64,000 nt of DNA. It comes from Coptis chinensis. Taxonomy: Eukaryota > Streptophyta > Magnoliopsida > Ranunculales > Ranunculaceae. The position numbers and the translations under genes are program-made. Positions 21,654 through 34,700 of the stretch are shown here, piece after piece; the first letter of the stretch is position 1; the number at the start of each line of letters is the position of its first letter. Location: contig CM027385.1 in NCBI GenBank assembly GCA_015680905.1, forward strand, positions 21,830,501 to 21,894,500, written 5' to 3'. Under the pieces are notes generated by a model that was not told the origin of the DNA, searched no databases, and worked only from the letters and a program-made list of their open reading frames with translations.

Positions 21654-23640
21654 ACGGAATGGTAGAATCGGGGTTGACCGTGAAAAAACACAAAATGCAG
21701 TGCTTGAGTCCCTGGATGGACAAACTAAACTACGTGCTACTGGATTTTGTTTTTAATTACTTTAATTAAGATTAACCTTTCTTAATTAAGTACTTTGCCT
21801 ACACTACTAACATCACCTAAACGAAGACAACATGTCGTCAATTGGAGTATGCCACGAATTGAACGTTTATATAGATCTTTCTTTACCACGTGATCTATTT
21901 TCCAGAATAAAACAACATACAATACCATTGAGACATTATAAACCTTCTTTGGAAATAAATTGATCTCTGATGCCTCTGCTCATATTACCATTTTCTAAAC
22001 AATATCATAGCTTTCCAGTACTAATTATTGAAGTTGCTCACGTGGTGCTTCTTAGATTTGTTTGTATATTGGTACTTTATATATGGGCAAGATCATACTC
22101 CACTACATGTTTTGACTTCTCTCTTTTGATATTGAGTTTTGGGCATACACATATTTGTTCTTACCCAGGTATACATTTGTACAACAAATAAAAACTAGAA
22201 CTACCGTGTTCTACCGTCGCATTCACATCTTTCTTTTTTTCGGGTATACTTTTGTACTAATAAAAACTACGTTGTTCTACCATATACTTATAATGGGATT
22301 AACTAAACCATATCTTTGATTAAAACTAAAAAGCAGGCCCAGTATACATTTCCTATACAAGAACTCCATTTCACAACAACTAAACTAAGATATAAGACAA
22401 TAAGGAAGCTCCCAAACATTTTCAATATAATTTGGTCAATATGGTAGGAGAAAAGAGAGGGAAAAGAATTGGAATTGAATTTGGGCGGGAACAAAGGGAG
22501 TTTTCGTTGGTGACTTTGTACTCAGGAGTGTAAGTTGTTGAGAGAGAAGAAGAAACGTCCTGTTTGGGTAGGAATAGGAGAGAGAAAATAACTTCTGATG
22601 TACTAGGTAGGCAGGGATGTGACAAGAGGGTGGGAGATGTTCAAGGGTATATATGTAAATTCGTATAATGATATATTATTTTTTCTAAAAACAAAATACT
22701 AATACCTTGAAGGTTCATACATCAACAAGTGGGGGACACGTCTGGCAGTGGAATAAATCATCTCTGCCGTATTCAACGGGTTCAGTTGTCCTAAATATAA
22801 AGTCAACGTCCGATTCAAGAAGTTACCTTTAAAAATTTGGTTGATTCAATATTAATTCATGCTCATTTTTTTTTGGATAATATTTTATGAGTAAATCTAG
22901 AGTGTGCATAGAGAGAAAGTGAGGGTGAATCTAGGCCACTCATATACAGAAGTTGAGGGTATATTGCTCCACAAGGTACTAGATCTATGTCCTTTTAGGC
23001 TTGTGCAGCCATACACTTTGCGCATACTAGAAGTCTTCATATTTTATATAGTAATTTTATAGAATGTATGCATAGGCTGACATCTTATTGATAATTTTAG
23101 TGAAAAATCTTTACTACTCAAAAGCTCTAATCTCACACTCACACACAAACTATTCCATTCCTCATATATATGAAGTTTTCTCACACAATTACAATTAGAT
23201 AGCGGGAAATGTTCGCAACGAGTTAGTGTTTGATCCCATTGATCCCAATTCCAATTCCTCTATTATTTTCCCTAGCGTAGTTGACCCATCATGGACTTTG
23301 AACCATAGAACTTGCCCTGTAAAGTAAATCATCGCACACACCTACGAGATCCAACCAATTGGGAGAGAGTCAATAGATTCTTTTCGGGTGGGATTCATCC
23401 TCAAAGTGTGTTAGTTTCCCCTTCTTTCTTGCCATGCCAAATCTTTGTAGTCTTGGTTGTTTGCCTATAAGACTCTCCAATCTCCATGCAAAGTTTGAGC
23501 TAGAATAGATATAACTTTAATATAGAATGGCGATGGCTTCAAAGTGTTGATTGTTGTCCAACACAAAATTTTGGCCCATAAATTAGACATAATGCTTTTA
23601 ACATTGAAATCCTATGGTTAAGGTTACTCTATAATGTAGA
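21654..23640. other. No gene seen
   Basis: This is AT-rich sequence without convincing coding frames. There is a two-unit repeat of GTATACATTTGTAC...ACTACCGTGTTCTACCGT near 22165-22285. It probably holds degraded flanks of the Ulp1 locus. Confidence 0.4.
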
Positions 23641-23816
23641 AAAAAAACTCTTTGCGCAGAGAGAAAAAAAAAAAGTGCTCCAACTTTTCTCTTCCCCCTT
23701 CTCTCATCAACCCGCTTTCCCCTTTTGTTTCTTTTTTCTCCCTTTAATCCATTAACTCTTTCTCTCATCAACCAGCTTTCCCCTTTTATCTCTCTCTGGG
23801 TTTTTGTTGGTTTTCT
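23641..23816 (+). other. Pyrimidine-rich 5' UTR of the LINE
   Basis: A CT-rich leader contains a repeated TCTCATCAACC[C/A]GCTTTCCC unit (near 23702 and 23763), directly followed by the ORF1 start codon at 23817. CT-rich leaders of this kind are common in plant L1-type LINEs. Confidence 0.45.
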
Positions 23817-26370
23817 ATGGCTAGCTCATCTAGTGGTTTTATTAGAGATGAATCGGAAGAAGAAGAAGTAAACCGTTTGCATAAAGAGATGGAAACCTTG
23901 TGGAAGATTAATAAGTTTCCAAAAGAGATTAGTCTTGATTCCATCTCTATTTCGGAAAGAATGGATTGGGATTGTTCTATGATAGGTAAGTTTTTTGCAT
24001 CTAGGAAATTTGAGGAAGAAGACATTCAGCAAGATCTGGGACATCAAATCTAAGGTAACTACCACCTTTTTATCTAAAGGGTTGTTTAAATTTCAATTTG
24101 ATGATAAAGATGACCTGAATTTTGTGGTTGAAAATGGTCATTGATCTGTACACAGTTTTATCATGTCCTTAAAACAATGGATACCTGATACTCCTACCTA
24201 TAATTACTGTTTCCAAGAGTTTAGAATGTGGACTAAGATTTTTGGGTTACCGCTTGAAAGGTCTAATTGGCAAAATATTCATAAGATTGGATCTACTTTT
24301 GGTTTGGTGGTGGTATTGATTCTATTGGTGGTTCTGGGATGGTCATTCCTTTGCTAGAGTTCAACTTATATACCCTATTAAGAGGAAGATGATCAGTGAG
24401 TCTGTTATCAAAATCAATGATAATAAGTTCATTAAGATTTATTTTAAATATGAGAGGCTTCCAGTGTTCTGCTACTGTTGTGGTCTCATTGGACATAACT
24501 ATAGGGATTGTGGGGATTTCATTCATCATCCTATGTTCTTCTCTCAAGGAGTTAAGAAACCCAATGTTACAACAATCTTACCTTTCAATAAGTCTCTTAG
24601 AGCAACTTCATACAAGTTTGGTATTGGTATTCAATCTAGGAAAACTCTACTATGGAATCCGAAACTTGATAATGTCATTCATATAGAAGGTGTCTCAATG
24701 CAGGATTTAGTTAAGGGATGTCCTATCTCTGTGCAGAGTCCTGAACCTTTGGGGAAGAAGATGGTTTTTCTAATGGAAGATCCCCAAGCTGTGAATCTTA
24801 ACAGTGATGGGAAAGAAACAGTTTCTGTGAAAGCTCCTTAGTGTGAGCATTCTCTCTCTGAGAAGTTGACAAGTGGCAGTCCTATAGGTTCTGTGAGAGA
24901 TCCTCAATGTGAGTACGTTCTTATTGAGCTGTTGACAAGTGGTTGCCCTTTTGTTTTTGGACCAGGCTTGGAAGGAATCTGTTCGGATTCTTCTCCTGTT
25001 GAAGATCCAGCTTCGGTTAATATAAACATTGGGCTCCACCTAGATCCTTTTGTAATTGGGCTTTCTGAAGGCTAAAATCTTCTTGATTCATCTGCTATAG
25101 ATGTTAGGCCCCCCCAAGAGGTTGTTTCGGGCCCAACAAAGTCTAGCATGGAAGTTAAGTTTAGTCCACCTTCTTTGGACTATTTACCTGTTTCTATGGA
25201 CTTTGTGTTTTCCAGTTTGGCTAGGCTCATTCCTTCAAAATGCCCGAAGCTTCTTCCTTCTCTTAGACCCAATCTAAGCCCAAAAGCCAGAAAAAGCCCG
25301 GTCTCTCTAGCCAAGCCTCGTATAAGCAAGCAAGAAAAACTCCATAATCTAACTCCCTTGGTTTATGATTCTATACTTCGGCCCCCCTTAAAAGGAAAGC
25401 TATCAGAAAATTTAGCTGATATTCTAAAAAGTTTTGGCAGCTCTAGGAAGCATGTGGTGTCTAAGAAAATTTCGGGAGTTGGTAGCTTTCCCTTATCTCA
25501 AGAATATGAAACGAAAAGTTGCATCTTGGAGGCTTCACAAGCATGCTCTGATAACTCTGAAGAGGTCCAGCATTATTCTCGCAAAAGAATTGTGGTCTCT
25601 ACAGAAATTTTCTCCTCTGATTTTAGAAGCTCTAAGAAATAAAAAAATGGTGGATAGTTCAGGATCTTCTCAGGGGAAGAGTCCTATAAAGATTGTCTCT
25701 ACTACGGATCAAGTTCCTATCTCATTTGTCCTCTCAAAGGGGGAAAAAGGTAATGACAAGAAAGATGCATGTGGATTTGAGGAAAGGAAGGATTTATCTA
25801 AAAGAGGAAATGCAGATAATAGAAACAAGAGGAAATCCAATGGTTTTTTTTAGGAAGAGGATATAGTAAAGGGCAAGAGGTTGAGAATCCAATATCTTAT
25901 AGATTGAGATAGAGGAGGAAGAGAACTCATATCAAGTTCTGATAGTGATGGATCAAAAAGAGTCTCTCCTTCTCCTTCTTTTTATGTGTCAAACAAGAGT
26001 GATTATGTTAGCAAGGATTCAAGTAACCCAAGTGTCTTTTCTTATGGTCCAGGAGACTCGGCTTCTAGGAGTTCAAAAAGTTTGGATTCAGAAGATTCTG
26101 GTTCAAAAGGTTCTAAAAGTTCTGAGTCTCATGATTCTGCCTCTAATAGTTCTGGGTCTCATAGTTCAGGTTCTCGGGGTTCTGGTGGTAATGGTTATGG
26201 AGATAATAGTTCACTTGGTTATGGTTCTAATGACTATAGCTATAATAGTTCAAATATGTATGCCAATACCCCTGGTTCTGGGTGTTCTTCTAGCTCAAAT
26301 GGTCTCTCTCTCTCTGATGCTGAGTCTAATGGTTTTAATAATTCATATGGGTATTCTGGTCTTGGTACTT
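23817..26370 (+). pseudogene. LINE ORF1: DUF4283 and zinc knuckle, truncated by an LTR
   Basis: ORF1 of plant L1-type LINEs is an RNA-binding chaperone. The start at 23817 reads MASSSSGFIRDE. A DUF4283 segment continues to 24360 with a frameshift near 24050, including FQFDDKDDLNFVVENGH and WTKIFGLPLERSNWQNIHKI. A zinc knuckle CX2CX4HX4C (CYCCGLIGHNYRDC) lies at about 24468-24509. The C-terminal part is frameshifted (stops near 24841 and 25075) and becomes Ser/Gly-rich low-complexity sequence after 26040. The sequence is cut at 26370 by the LTR of element 4. No endonuclease-RT ORF2 is present in the window. Alternatively it is a domesticated DUF4283 gene, but the breaks make it non-functional. 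Confidence 0.75.
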
Positions 26371-27729
26371 TGATAAAAACTAAATTAAGCTCTTACTCCT
26401 ACTTACGCGCTAATTATACTAGGTAGAAGTAAACTATAATTTATATTATTTTATATCAAATTTCTACTCTCAATTATCATGCAATAAAACTAGAGTAAGA
26501 ATTCGTTCCACTCCTAGTTGTTTAGAAAATACTAATTCTACTAGTGATTAACAATTAAACAATACGAGAGTAATGATTATAATATGGTGAAAACTAATAT
26601 TAAATATATTATAAATTAAACTATGATAATTAAATAATGAGATGTGAATATGAAGAAGGAATTAGAGAGATTTGAAATCCACCTTGATTAATCCCTAACA
26701 TGTTAGTATAGGGTTTGTTGCAACCCTAATCTTTATGTTTTCACACAAGGTTCAACATAAATGTTAGGTCATTTTATCCCTAATTATTCATGGTATCTCT
26801 AGCCAACTAATAATTAGCATGAGAGGAAGTTGAAACCCATTCTCATGGTGAATGAACTACCCTCTAGTCTAGGTTTATTTTACTTATTGCTAAATAAAAA
26901 AACCCTAGACTTGAAGCTCTTTAATACAACTATTCTATACTAACACACCAAATCTTCATCAAAGCTTCAATCAAACCCCTCTAATGGAGGTTTAGCTATG
27001 GTTCATTAGACAATAATGGAATAAATCATAAGACGAAGAAGACATAATTAAAGGAATACTTGTATTGAAAATAACTTGAATTGTATTAATGGTGGTTAGG
27101 CTAATAAAACATAAACTAGGTTAAACTAAAGAGAAGAGGTAGGAGATTTTTAGAGTTTTTCCTTAGTCCTCTTTATATAGGAGAGGGCTAGGTTTACAAT
27201 TTCATGCATGGGCTTTGGAGCTATATTTTGGGCCACTAAATCAAGCCCAAAACCTAATTACTTAAGTCCAAAAAAGGTTTCTCTGCTGGAAATTCCTACA
27301 ACAGCCTTTTCAGCCACATTTACTCCTCTAATTCGATTAAAGCCTGAACCATTAGAAAGCTCTTTCTGAGCCGGTCGTTTTGACATATAATAGGCCCCAT
27401 TCTGAGGTCTGAGTCCAATGATACGGCCTGTGGAAGTTATGTTGACTTTTATGCTCTATTTATGCCGGCGTTAATTTTGACTTTTCAGCTTTGACTGGGC
27501 TTTAAAAAGGCTTTTTCTCCTCGAAACTTGGGTTTTAACCATAGAACTTCTTAGCAACCAACCTTTGCTCCTTTCTCTTGCAAAAGTAACATATTTTTTC
27601 ACATAATTGACTCAAAGACCTGAAATACACAAAAGTACGTAAACAGTACTAACTCTTATTTATTATAAATATAATTGGTTTAAATACAATATTATTAAGG
27701 GGTTAAAACTATAGTTTTGGGTTTTATCA
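26371..27729 (-). repeat. 3' LTR of element 4 (family A)
   Basis: It begins TGATAAAAAC and ends GGGTTTTATCA on the plus strand and aligns in reverse with the LTRs of element 3. Shared blocks include GAGCCGGTCGTTTTGACATA and the AACCTCCATTA..GGG segment. The sequence to its right is a polypurine tract on the minus strand, so this is the 3' LTR of a minus-strand element whose interior lies to the right. Confidence 0.85.
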
Positions 27730-27765
27730 AACCACCCCCAAACAACATTTTACTTGTCCTCAAGC
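27730..27765 (-). other. Polypurine tract of element 4
   Basis: On the minus strand, TTGAGGACAAG and then TTTGGGGGTGGTT directly precede the LTR start TGATAA. It is the plus-strand DNA priming site and matches 57505-57540 of element 3. Confidence 0.85.
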
Positions 27766-29516
27766 AAAGATGAGAAATTAAAATAAGTGACCAAAATGGA
27801 GTTATAACTAATCTCGTTTTGCCAAGTGCGATTGTATTGACCATATGCAATAAGGCCTTAAACCACTAAGAATTCCCTAGTGGACGAGTTATAGTCTTGT
27901 GGGAGTTTTATAGAGAAAATACTCACAAACTTCATTTATACTACAACGACTAAGAAATAAAATTAATATTTCCTTATTTATTCTCAGATATATATACATC
28001 TCACTAGCAATGAATAAAGAATAATCAATTCGAAACCTAAGCTAATATGTCGATAATAATCAATCATCTACGGATAAACATATATATAATGAACTGTGCT
28101 ATGAAATGCAATAATAGATCCGTTTCTAAAACTTTGGAATAACGTCCTTAAGTAGGTCCTCACAAATATATCAAGACAAAAATACTCTGATTTTTCCACT
28201 CAAGTTTTGCTCACTCCAGTGTGCAGTGGGCACACTTTTCCTCACATTTTCCACTTACTATCACACCAACCTATTCCTAATTGAGCTAGAGGTCTTTATT
28301 AGGTGTTGCGGGGATTAGGTGATGGTTTAAGAAGGAAGGAAATGGATATTCAAAAGGACAAGTCTGAGAAAATAAGGTCTTCATATTATGTAACTAGAGA
28401 AAACATTGTTCTTACTTTGCTTCTACACTTTGTTTCCATCCTTAGCCATTTTTTCCCCTTTTTCTTTTGGCTTTTGACTCCTTTGATTCTATTTTTGGAG
28501 TTCTAAATTTTTATTTTATTTATTTATTTCTTTCTTTTCTTTAGATGAAAACTTTCTTTTCTTTTCTTATTTGAAGCAACTAACAAATTCTTGGTTTTCC
28601 ACAAGTCTTTCTCTTTTTCTTTATTCCATTTCATCCTACTTCTCAGACTCATTCAAAAATGGGTAGGCTGATTTTATTTTTATTTTGTTTTATAAAAAGG
28701 TAAAGAATTTGTGGTTTATGAAAAGGCTAAAGAAAGTTTAAGAGGGGCGACTAGCGGAAAATAATTTCATATAAGTTTGAATTTCTGGCTATATTGATCC
28801 AAATAGGGCCTAAATTCTCGCTTAGGATATGGTATAGTGATCAAACAAGTGGACATGTGATTTCTCTATTCTGAATTTATTTCTCTCTTGTGTCATTACT
28901 CAGATATTTCACTCATATAAGGCTTTTAGCTTAGGCTATATTCTCACAGGATTTGTAGAATAAGTATTCTAGCCTAGGTTTCAGAAACTTACTGCTAATA
29001 CAAACATAGATGCGTATGCAATATATTTATGGAAAGATGCAATGACTATTACTTACATATTAACTTAAGTTTCCAAAAAACTATTCTAATTTAAGAGCTA
29101 ACGTGAAACTTCTAGACCCTATCACAGAAAAAGAAACTAACAATACCAATATTCCTAAGTGCATAGTATAAATACTTTTTATTTATATATTTTTAAATTT
29201 TTTACTAGAAAGAAAGTGCATATTTTACATATATATATTCTAATAGGTGCCTTAAATTCTGCGTGTTTCTATGCCACCCCCAAGCAAAAACATATTTTGT
29301 CCTCCAAGTATAGAAATAAGAAAAATAGCAAATACCATGGAAATGCGTGAAAATTTTAGAGCACCTGCAAAAAAAATTTAGAACATACCAATATAGGTAA
29401 AGAAAAACAGACGCAACTCCTATATGAGTTCCACCCGTTATGGGAATAACAAGAATTAAATTGGTTAGGACATAAGCAGACATTACCAGAAAGTAAAACT
29501 TACCTTATATCCAGCA
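27766..29516 (-). other. 3' non-coding internal region of element 4
   Basis: No ORF is visible. It is homologous in reverse to 55723-57504 of element 3, for example the segment TAACTCGTCCACTAGGGAAT, and a GTGCAGTGGGCACAC region matching the element 3 CACTACACACTGGAG region. At 29272-29308 it carries a second polypurine-tract-like module (see findings). Confidence 0.75.
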
Positions 29517-30394
29517 CTAAGCATTGTCCTCCCCTCCTATAAAGAAGTAAGGTTCTTTTGCGTCCTGCCAAGCCTCACGCCATTTATCATCTACCTTTTC
29601 TAACCTATTAAGCGTCACTTGGTCGGATGGGGTGTAAGGGGCAACCCAATTAGGTTATAGCCGCCACAAAAAGAGCGTACAATACAATTGGTGGGTCGTA
29701 TAATGTCAACCCCAACCCAATCCGTGAAATGGGTACAGAACTCAGGAAAGAAACATAGCATTATGCGGCAAACCAAGACAGATATAAGAAGGTACTTATG
29801 CTTCATACTATGGGCTCGTGCTAAACTATACATTAAGGTTTGGGGAAGGTCATATAGCATACGTCCCTCAGCTAGAGCAAGGAAGACGTCACAAGTGGCA
29901 TTATTCACAGAAGAAAAATGACATTCCCTTAAAGTATTCAACATAATAAAGAACATAATAGTGCCTAAGTTAAGGGACAGGCTACCAAGGGCAACGTTAT
30001 ATTGTCCTTGGTCCTCTACACGAAAAATCCCTGCCCCATAGGTCTCATGGAAATACTCATAGTTGTATATGTATATATTATCAGCCATATAGCCCCATGA
30101 GTTTTGGGCAGCAGGCATAGAAAGTCCAATAACATAAGCTATCAAAAACTTGTTTAAATCTATTGTTTCATCATCAATGGTGACAGAGAACACTTGTTCC
30201 CCATCTGGTCGATAAAAGAACCAACAATTATCATAGAAATAACCAGTAACTATAGAAGAATAAGTTTCATCAGCACTTACCATTAGAGGCTGTCATCCTA
30301 ACTGCACAATCATGTTGCGGAACCAGAACCCATAGGTGTCACTCACGAGCAATTCTTCAAAGGACTGTTCCAGTATGATTTGAGAAGATTTCAT
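29517..30394 (-). pseudogene. ORF3 of element 4 (family A accessory protein)
   Basis: This accessory frame of about 290 codons lies between pol and 3' LTR and is of unknown function. It starts at the ATG at 30394 (MKSSQIILEQSF). Conserved blocks are FYRPDGEQVFSV (about residue 55), YGAGIFRVEDQGQYNVALGS (about 110), CDVFLALAEGRM (about 150) and, after a frameshift near 29640, YTPSDQVTLNRL and DDKWREAWQDA at the end. One TGA near 30294 replaces a Trp seen in element 3. There are hydrophobic stretches near residues 70-85 and 180-195, but no clear signal peptide. The same ORF is present at 54799-55722. The position recalls env-like ORFs of Athila elements, but I see no env features, so I leave the function open. 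Confidence 0.7.
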
Positions 30395-30760
30395 AACAAA
30401 CATACACAGTACTAAACTCCTTAAAGTGACTGCAGAAAACCCCAGAAAAAAAAATTGGAGGTATGTTAAAATAAGGGCGCGGTCGCGCTCAGAGTGGCAT
30501 ATGTCAGAGGGCGGACGCGCTCTCTTCTGACAAAAGAAAATTATACAATTCTGGAATTGCAGTGTGGGTGCACTTTGTGTTAATGCAATATAAGGGCGTG
30601 TGTGCTCTGAGTAAGACCTGTGATATGAATTTGAGAGGTGCAGAGTGAAATACAGGGCATGTGTAGGGGATTTTCTGAGTATCCCCTGATCCTCCTCTGT
30701 GCCTTGTAATTCAAGAACCCTGTTCTTGAAAGAGAAGGGATGAGATGATATAAAGTTCAT
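30395..30760 (-). other. GC-richer leader upstream of ORF3
   Basis: This is a non-coding segment with GCG-rich words (GCGCGTCCGCCC, GAGCGCGACCGCGCCC). The matching place in element 3 (54540-54798) is also rich in GCGACC/GCGC words but not closely similar. At 30761 the sequence changes to a Tat-type LTR. Confidence 0.45.
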
Positions 30761-31450
30761 GGTTGAACCACCTGGCGGCTGCCTACGTATCTCCTTGTTT
30801 GTTTAGGAGAATCAAACCCTATTTTGCATAGTTCCTAAGAGCGAATCCCTATGATTTATATAGGAAGAGCTTTGAGAGTCATAGGGTTAGGGCTGTCTTC
30901 ACCGCTTGTGAGTTCCCTTCCATCTTAATTTGGACTCTACCTTCCTATTAGGAATCCTCTCCTTATGGAAGTCTGAATCTGGACCATTTCTTATTAAAGG
31001 TAGGTTTCCATGTTGATCATAATGTCCCATCGTACATGGGAATATTATATCTAAAAGGTAACTCTTAAAAATATGCCATCATGATTCCTTCTTTATCATC
31101 AAAGATTGCCCTCTTCAATTTCCTTTTGTTCAGGAACTGTCTATATTAGTTCCTAACGACTTAGAGAATTGTTATGCTTAGAGGTGGTCAATCACGTGCC
31201 TGGCACATGCCTACTAAACACTCCTGCTAAACACGAGATCACTTATTTGTAAAACTAATCCGATGGTCCTGGTCTCATTCTGGACATCTATAGTCCTAAG
31301 TTATTTTCCATACACGTGTCATCTACCCAATGATGGGAAATCCCCCTTACGGATGCCCCCTCTCGTGCCATCTAGCACGTGGGCGCTTGAAACGACACTA
31401 CTTTTGGCATGAGAATCTTTTTGCTAAAGTTGTTGGAATTGCTTACGTAC
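30761..31450 (-). repeat. Probable 3' LTR of element 5 (Tat-like)
   Basis: On the minus strand the region ends GGAGATACGTAGGCAGCC.. GGTGGTTCAACCA, a sequence style I associate with Tat/Ogre-group LTR ends. It has a TATA box CCTATATAAAT near 30855-30863, about 90 bp before that end, as expected for an LTR promoter. The right boundary is not clear, no partner LTR is in the window, and no target duplication was found. It directly abuts the interior of element 4, suggesting insertion into it. Confidence 0.5.
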
Positions 31451-31576
31451 TCAACTAATTAAGGCTCTGAAAAGACGGCTCGAACAGACACGCCGTTTCC
31501 CTAAAAAGGTAATGATGGTAGTTCCATCCTGAAAAGGCGCAATGCTTAGGCTAATCGTAACAGTCCATCTTATCTG

Positions 31577-31584
31577 TATATAAA
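31577..31584 (+). promoter_or_regulatory. TATA box of the antisense accessory gene
   Basis: TATATAAA occurs 117 bp upstream of the ATG at 31701, which is followed by MNPNWSLINFRDLSS. This supports transcription of the accessory ORF from its own promoter, opposite to the integrase of the same element. Confidence 0.55.
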
Positions 31585-31700
31585 GGATCTGGTGTGAGAA
31601 CCCTCATTATCTCTTCCGCTACCTTTTCCTTGTATACTGAACCCTATGATCTCCCGTTTAGGATTTAACCAAAACTTGAAACTTTCTCTCTTTTCTTATC

Positions 31701-34700
31701 ATGAATCCCAACTGGTCACTTATAAACTTCAGAGATCTTTCTTCTCTGGAACTAATCTGAGAGAAATTCCACATTCCTGATGATATTGGCCTAGAGTGGG
31801 GGAGATTGTTTGATGAGTTGGCCTATAAGGAAGTAGCGCTCATCACAATCGGTCAACTTAGGGCCAGACTCGCCCTTCCCCTCCACCCACTGTCAAGAGA
31901 ATGTCTGATTCACTTCAATCTTGCTTTTGGCCAAGCAGCACCCCTGTTCTACAGAACTATCATGTACTCAGCCATATTGGCCAAGAAACGTGGATTCGTT
32001 CTGAATCGTTGGGTATTTGGATATTCTATGTGGTCCGCCACATTAGGGACCAATCTCACTACTACCTCATGACTAGAGACAAGAACTCTCCAATTGTCAT
32101 TTTCAAGGGGAAGCAGAGTGACGAGGGTTGGGCTGATCACCACCTTCGTGTGTTGGGTGATGCGTGGGACGTTCGTCCTTTTGATGTTGATGGTGAGCCA
32201 GTGGGAATTCATGTTCCCAGAAAACACACTCATGCTCCAACCAATAAGCCTATTTTCTCACGAATTTTGCAATCATTATAAGAATCTTTCAGCTGAGTTT
32301 CTTTGCTATTATTCCTTAGGTGACTCTTCCCCCTGGAATCAATTAACTGCAGCTGATGCTGCTGCGGTGGACTTCATCAAGAAGATCCCCAAGGAACAAA
32401 GGATACCTTAGGTGATAGTTCCTGACTCCACCCGTCTTTTTGAATATTTCAACATGTCTGCTGAAGAACTGTTGGAACTTGCCCCCGACTTTTCCCCTTT
32501 TGGGATAAACACTATGAATTCTGGGAGCACAGTACTTCCTCCTCCTGTGGATCAAGATGTTGGACTTCTTCCTCCTCCAGTTTAGGATGAATCCTCTTTG
32601 AGTACTAGAAGAAGAGGAAACTGTAAATAGAAGAGTTCAGTGGCAACCTCCAGCAATGCTGCGACATTGGGTTCAGTTCAGGAGCCAGCTGTTAGTGATG
32701 ATTGTGTGTGATCACTGGCGGGAGGGTCCCTGAACTGCCTCATGAACTTCTGGCTGCTAGCAATTTTAAGAGAGAAGTACGTGCGTCTAATCATTCAAGA
32801 CTGAAGATAGCTGATCCTGCTCCTACTTCTGATGTTGCCCCATCTGATAAGAAAATGAAATTTTGCCCTCTGACTGTAAATGAAGAAACACTTTTCAAGG
32901 TTCCTATGAGTATTCCCCCCCTAGTAAGCCTTTTGATAAAGTAGTTGTACCCCCACCAGTTCAAGATCCTCCTATAGGTTCTGAACAGGGTGGTGACTAT
33001 GTACTTTTGACTAGTGATCCTTCCCTCCCCGATAACCGAAAAGGGAAGGGCATTACTGAGACAACTACTGTACCTATTGCTCTCCCCCATCCTCGATTTC
33101 GCGATAGGAGGGGGGTGAGTGACGACATTCCCTTCTCGCCATAATTTCCATATTCCCCTGAGAGGGAGATGATCATGGAGATGAGGCGTTGTGGCTGAAC
33201 TAATGAGCTTCTTGTTACCAACAAACACTCTGTTAATGATGTTGATATCGCGATTGGAGTTCTGGAAGCTGCGCGACTTCCTATTGATAAGGATGAAACC
33301 AATATGGATGGTAGTCTGGATCTGTCTTTCCACATATCTACTGTTTATCTTTCCAAGGTAAGGTTTGCTTCTCTATTTAATGTTTTGTTTCTCTCATTGT
33401 GTTACATACACATTCTATGTTCTTTCCCAGTTAGTGAATAACTTTTTGGCCATTAAATAACCCATCTTTGCGGCCTCAGCCGATACAGCCATTGATGACA
33501 TGGCTACTGGTGAGTTAATCTGGGCGAAAGAGGCTGCTGAGAAAAGAGCTGAGGGGCTGTAGGTCCAGGTTGACCAGCTTTTGGCAAAAGAGAAGAAATC
33601 TGATGTTGATTTCAAGAATATGAGAGATACGATCTCCAACCTCCACAACTCTCTAGATAAAGCACAAAAAGGAGCTGATGATGCTGCCTCTTGGAAAGTT
33701 GATAGAGATTTAACCAACCTAAATAAACAGGTTAATTAAATCTTATTATATTATTATTACTAATAATCGCAAGCGCACGAGGTCTATTATAGTAGGTGTG
33801 CAAATATGAGGTCAATCCCACAGAGAATGCGTGTTGGGTACAATTGAATATTAAAATACTACTTAACCTAATCCGAACTATATTGGTTTTGTAGGAAATG
33901 TAATTATTAACTAAAGCTAGTTAAACTATGAAAGCAATAAAACTTATATTAAAACTATTAATGGAGAGAATACTAAGGCATTCGAATCCACCCTAGACCA
34001 TTGTAGATTATCTTAGTTCAACTAATTTAAAGTTCTCTTTTAATTACAAGTAGCACGAGGGAAAGGTAACCCTAGCTTGCTCGAAGATGTGAACGTTGAG
34101 CTTTTATGTAATCTATATATTAGTTTGATTGAATTTTAGCAAGAGAGAATATAAACTCCTAGCAAAAATTGTCTTTTTATAGCATGACATCTCACAAGTT
34201 TATGTAAACGATAAAAACGATGCTTTGATAAGAACGGAATATTTATCTAATGATTAACTAGTCAAGTCATGAACTTTTAACATGCAAGATATAATTAATG
34301 AAAGTATACCACTAATATCAATATGAAAACAATCAATGTATCTTTAAGTTTCGAGAACAATGAATCAATTAAACATTATAAAACCTACGCAAGTCTAGGG
34401 CTTCATCTAAGCCCTAGATTGGATTTAGTTACACATAATCATAATAAGAGAAAAGCTAAAGTAAGAGATAGATAAACTCATTGTCATGATGAGTTTGTTT
34501 TCTTCCTTGCTCCAAGCTTCTGCCTTCTTCTTTGACTCGCTCCGGTGTTGCTCCAAACCTCAACCTCACTCAAGATGTAACATGTTTATATCATGGGTTG
34601 AGTCTCTCTCTACTTCACTTTCGAGCTCCCTCTCTTCTTTTTTTCTTTCTCTCTTTTCTCTCTTTCTTTTCTTCCTGTTCTATGTTTCGGTGTTCTAGAG

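Noticed and set aside
25986..26426. Ser/Gly-rich open frame that could be a secreted repeat protein
   Set aside because: It is in line with the LINE ORF1 C-terminus, has no start of its own, and its last 56 bases belong to the LTR of element 4.
29517..30394. ORF3 as a classical retroviral-type envelope gene
   Set aside because: There is no signal peptide, no clear C-terminal membrane anchor and no cleavage site. Only its position fits.
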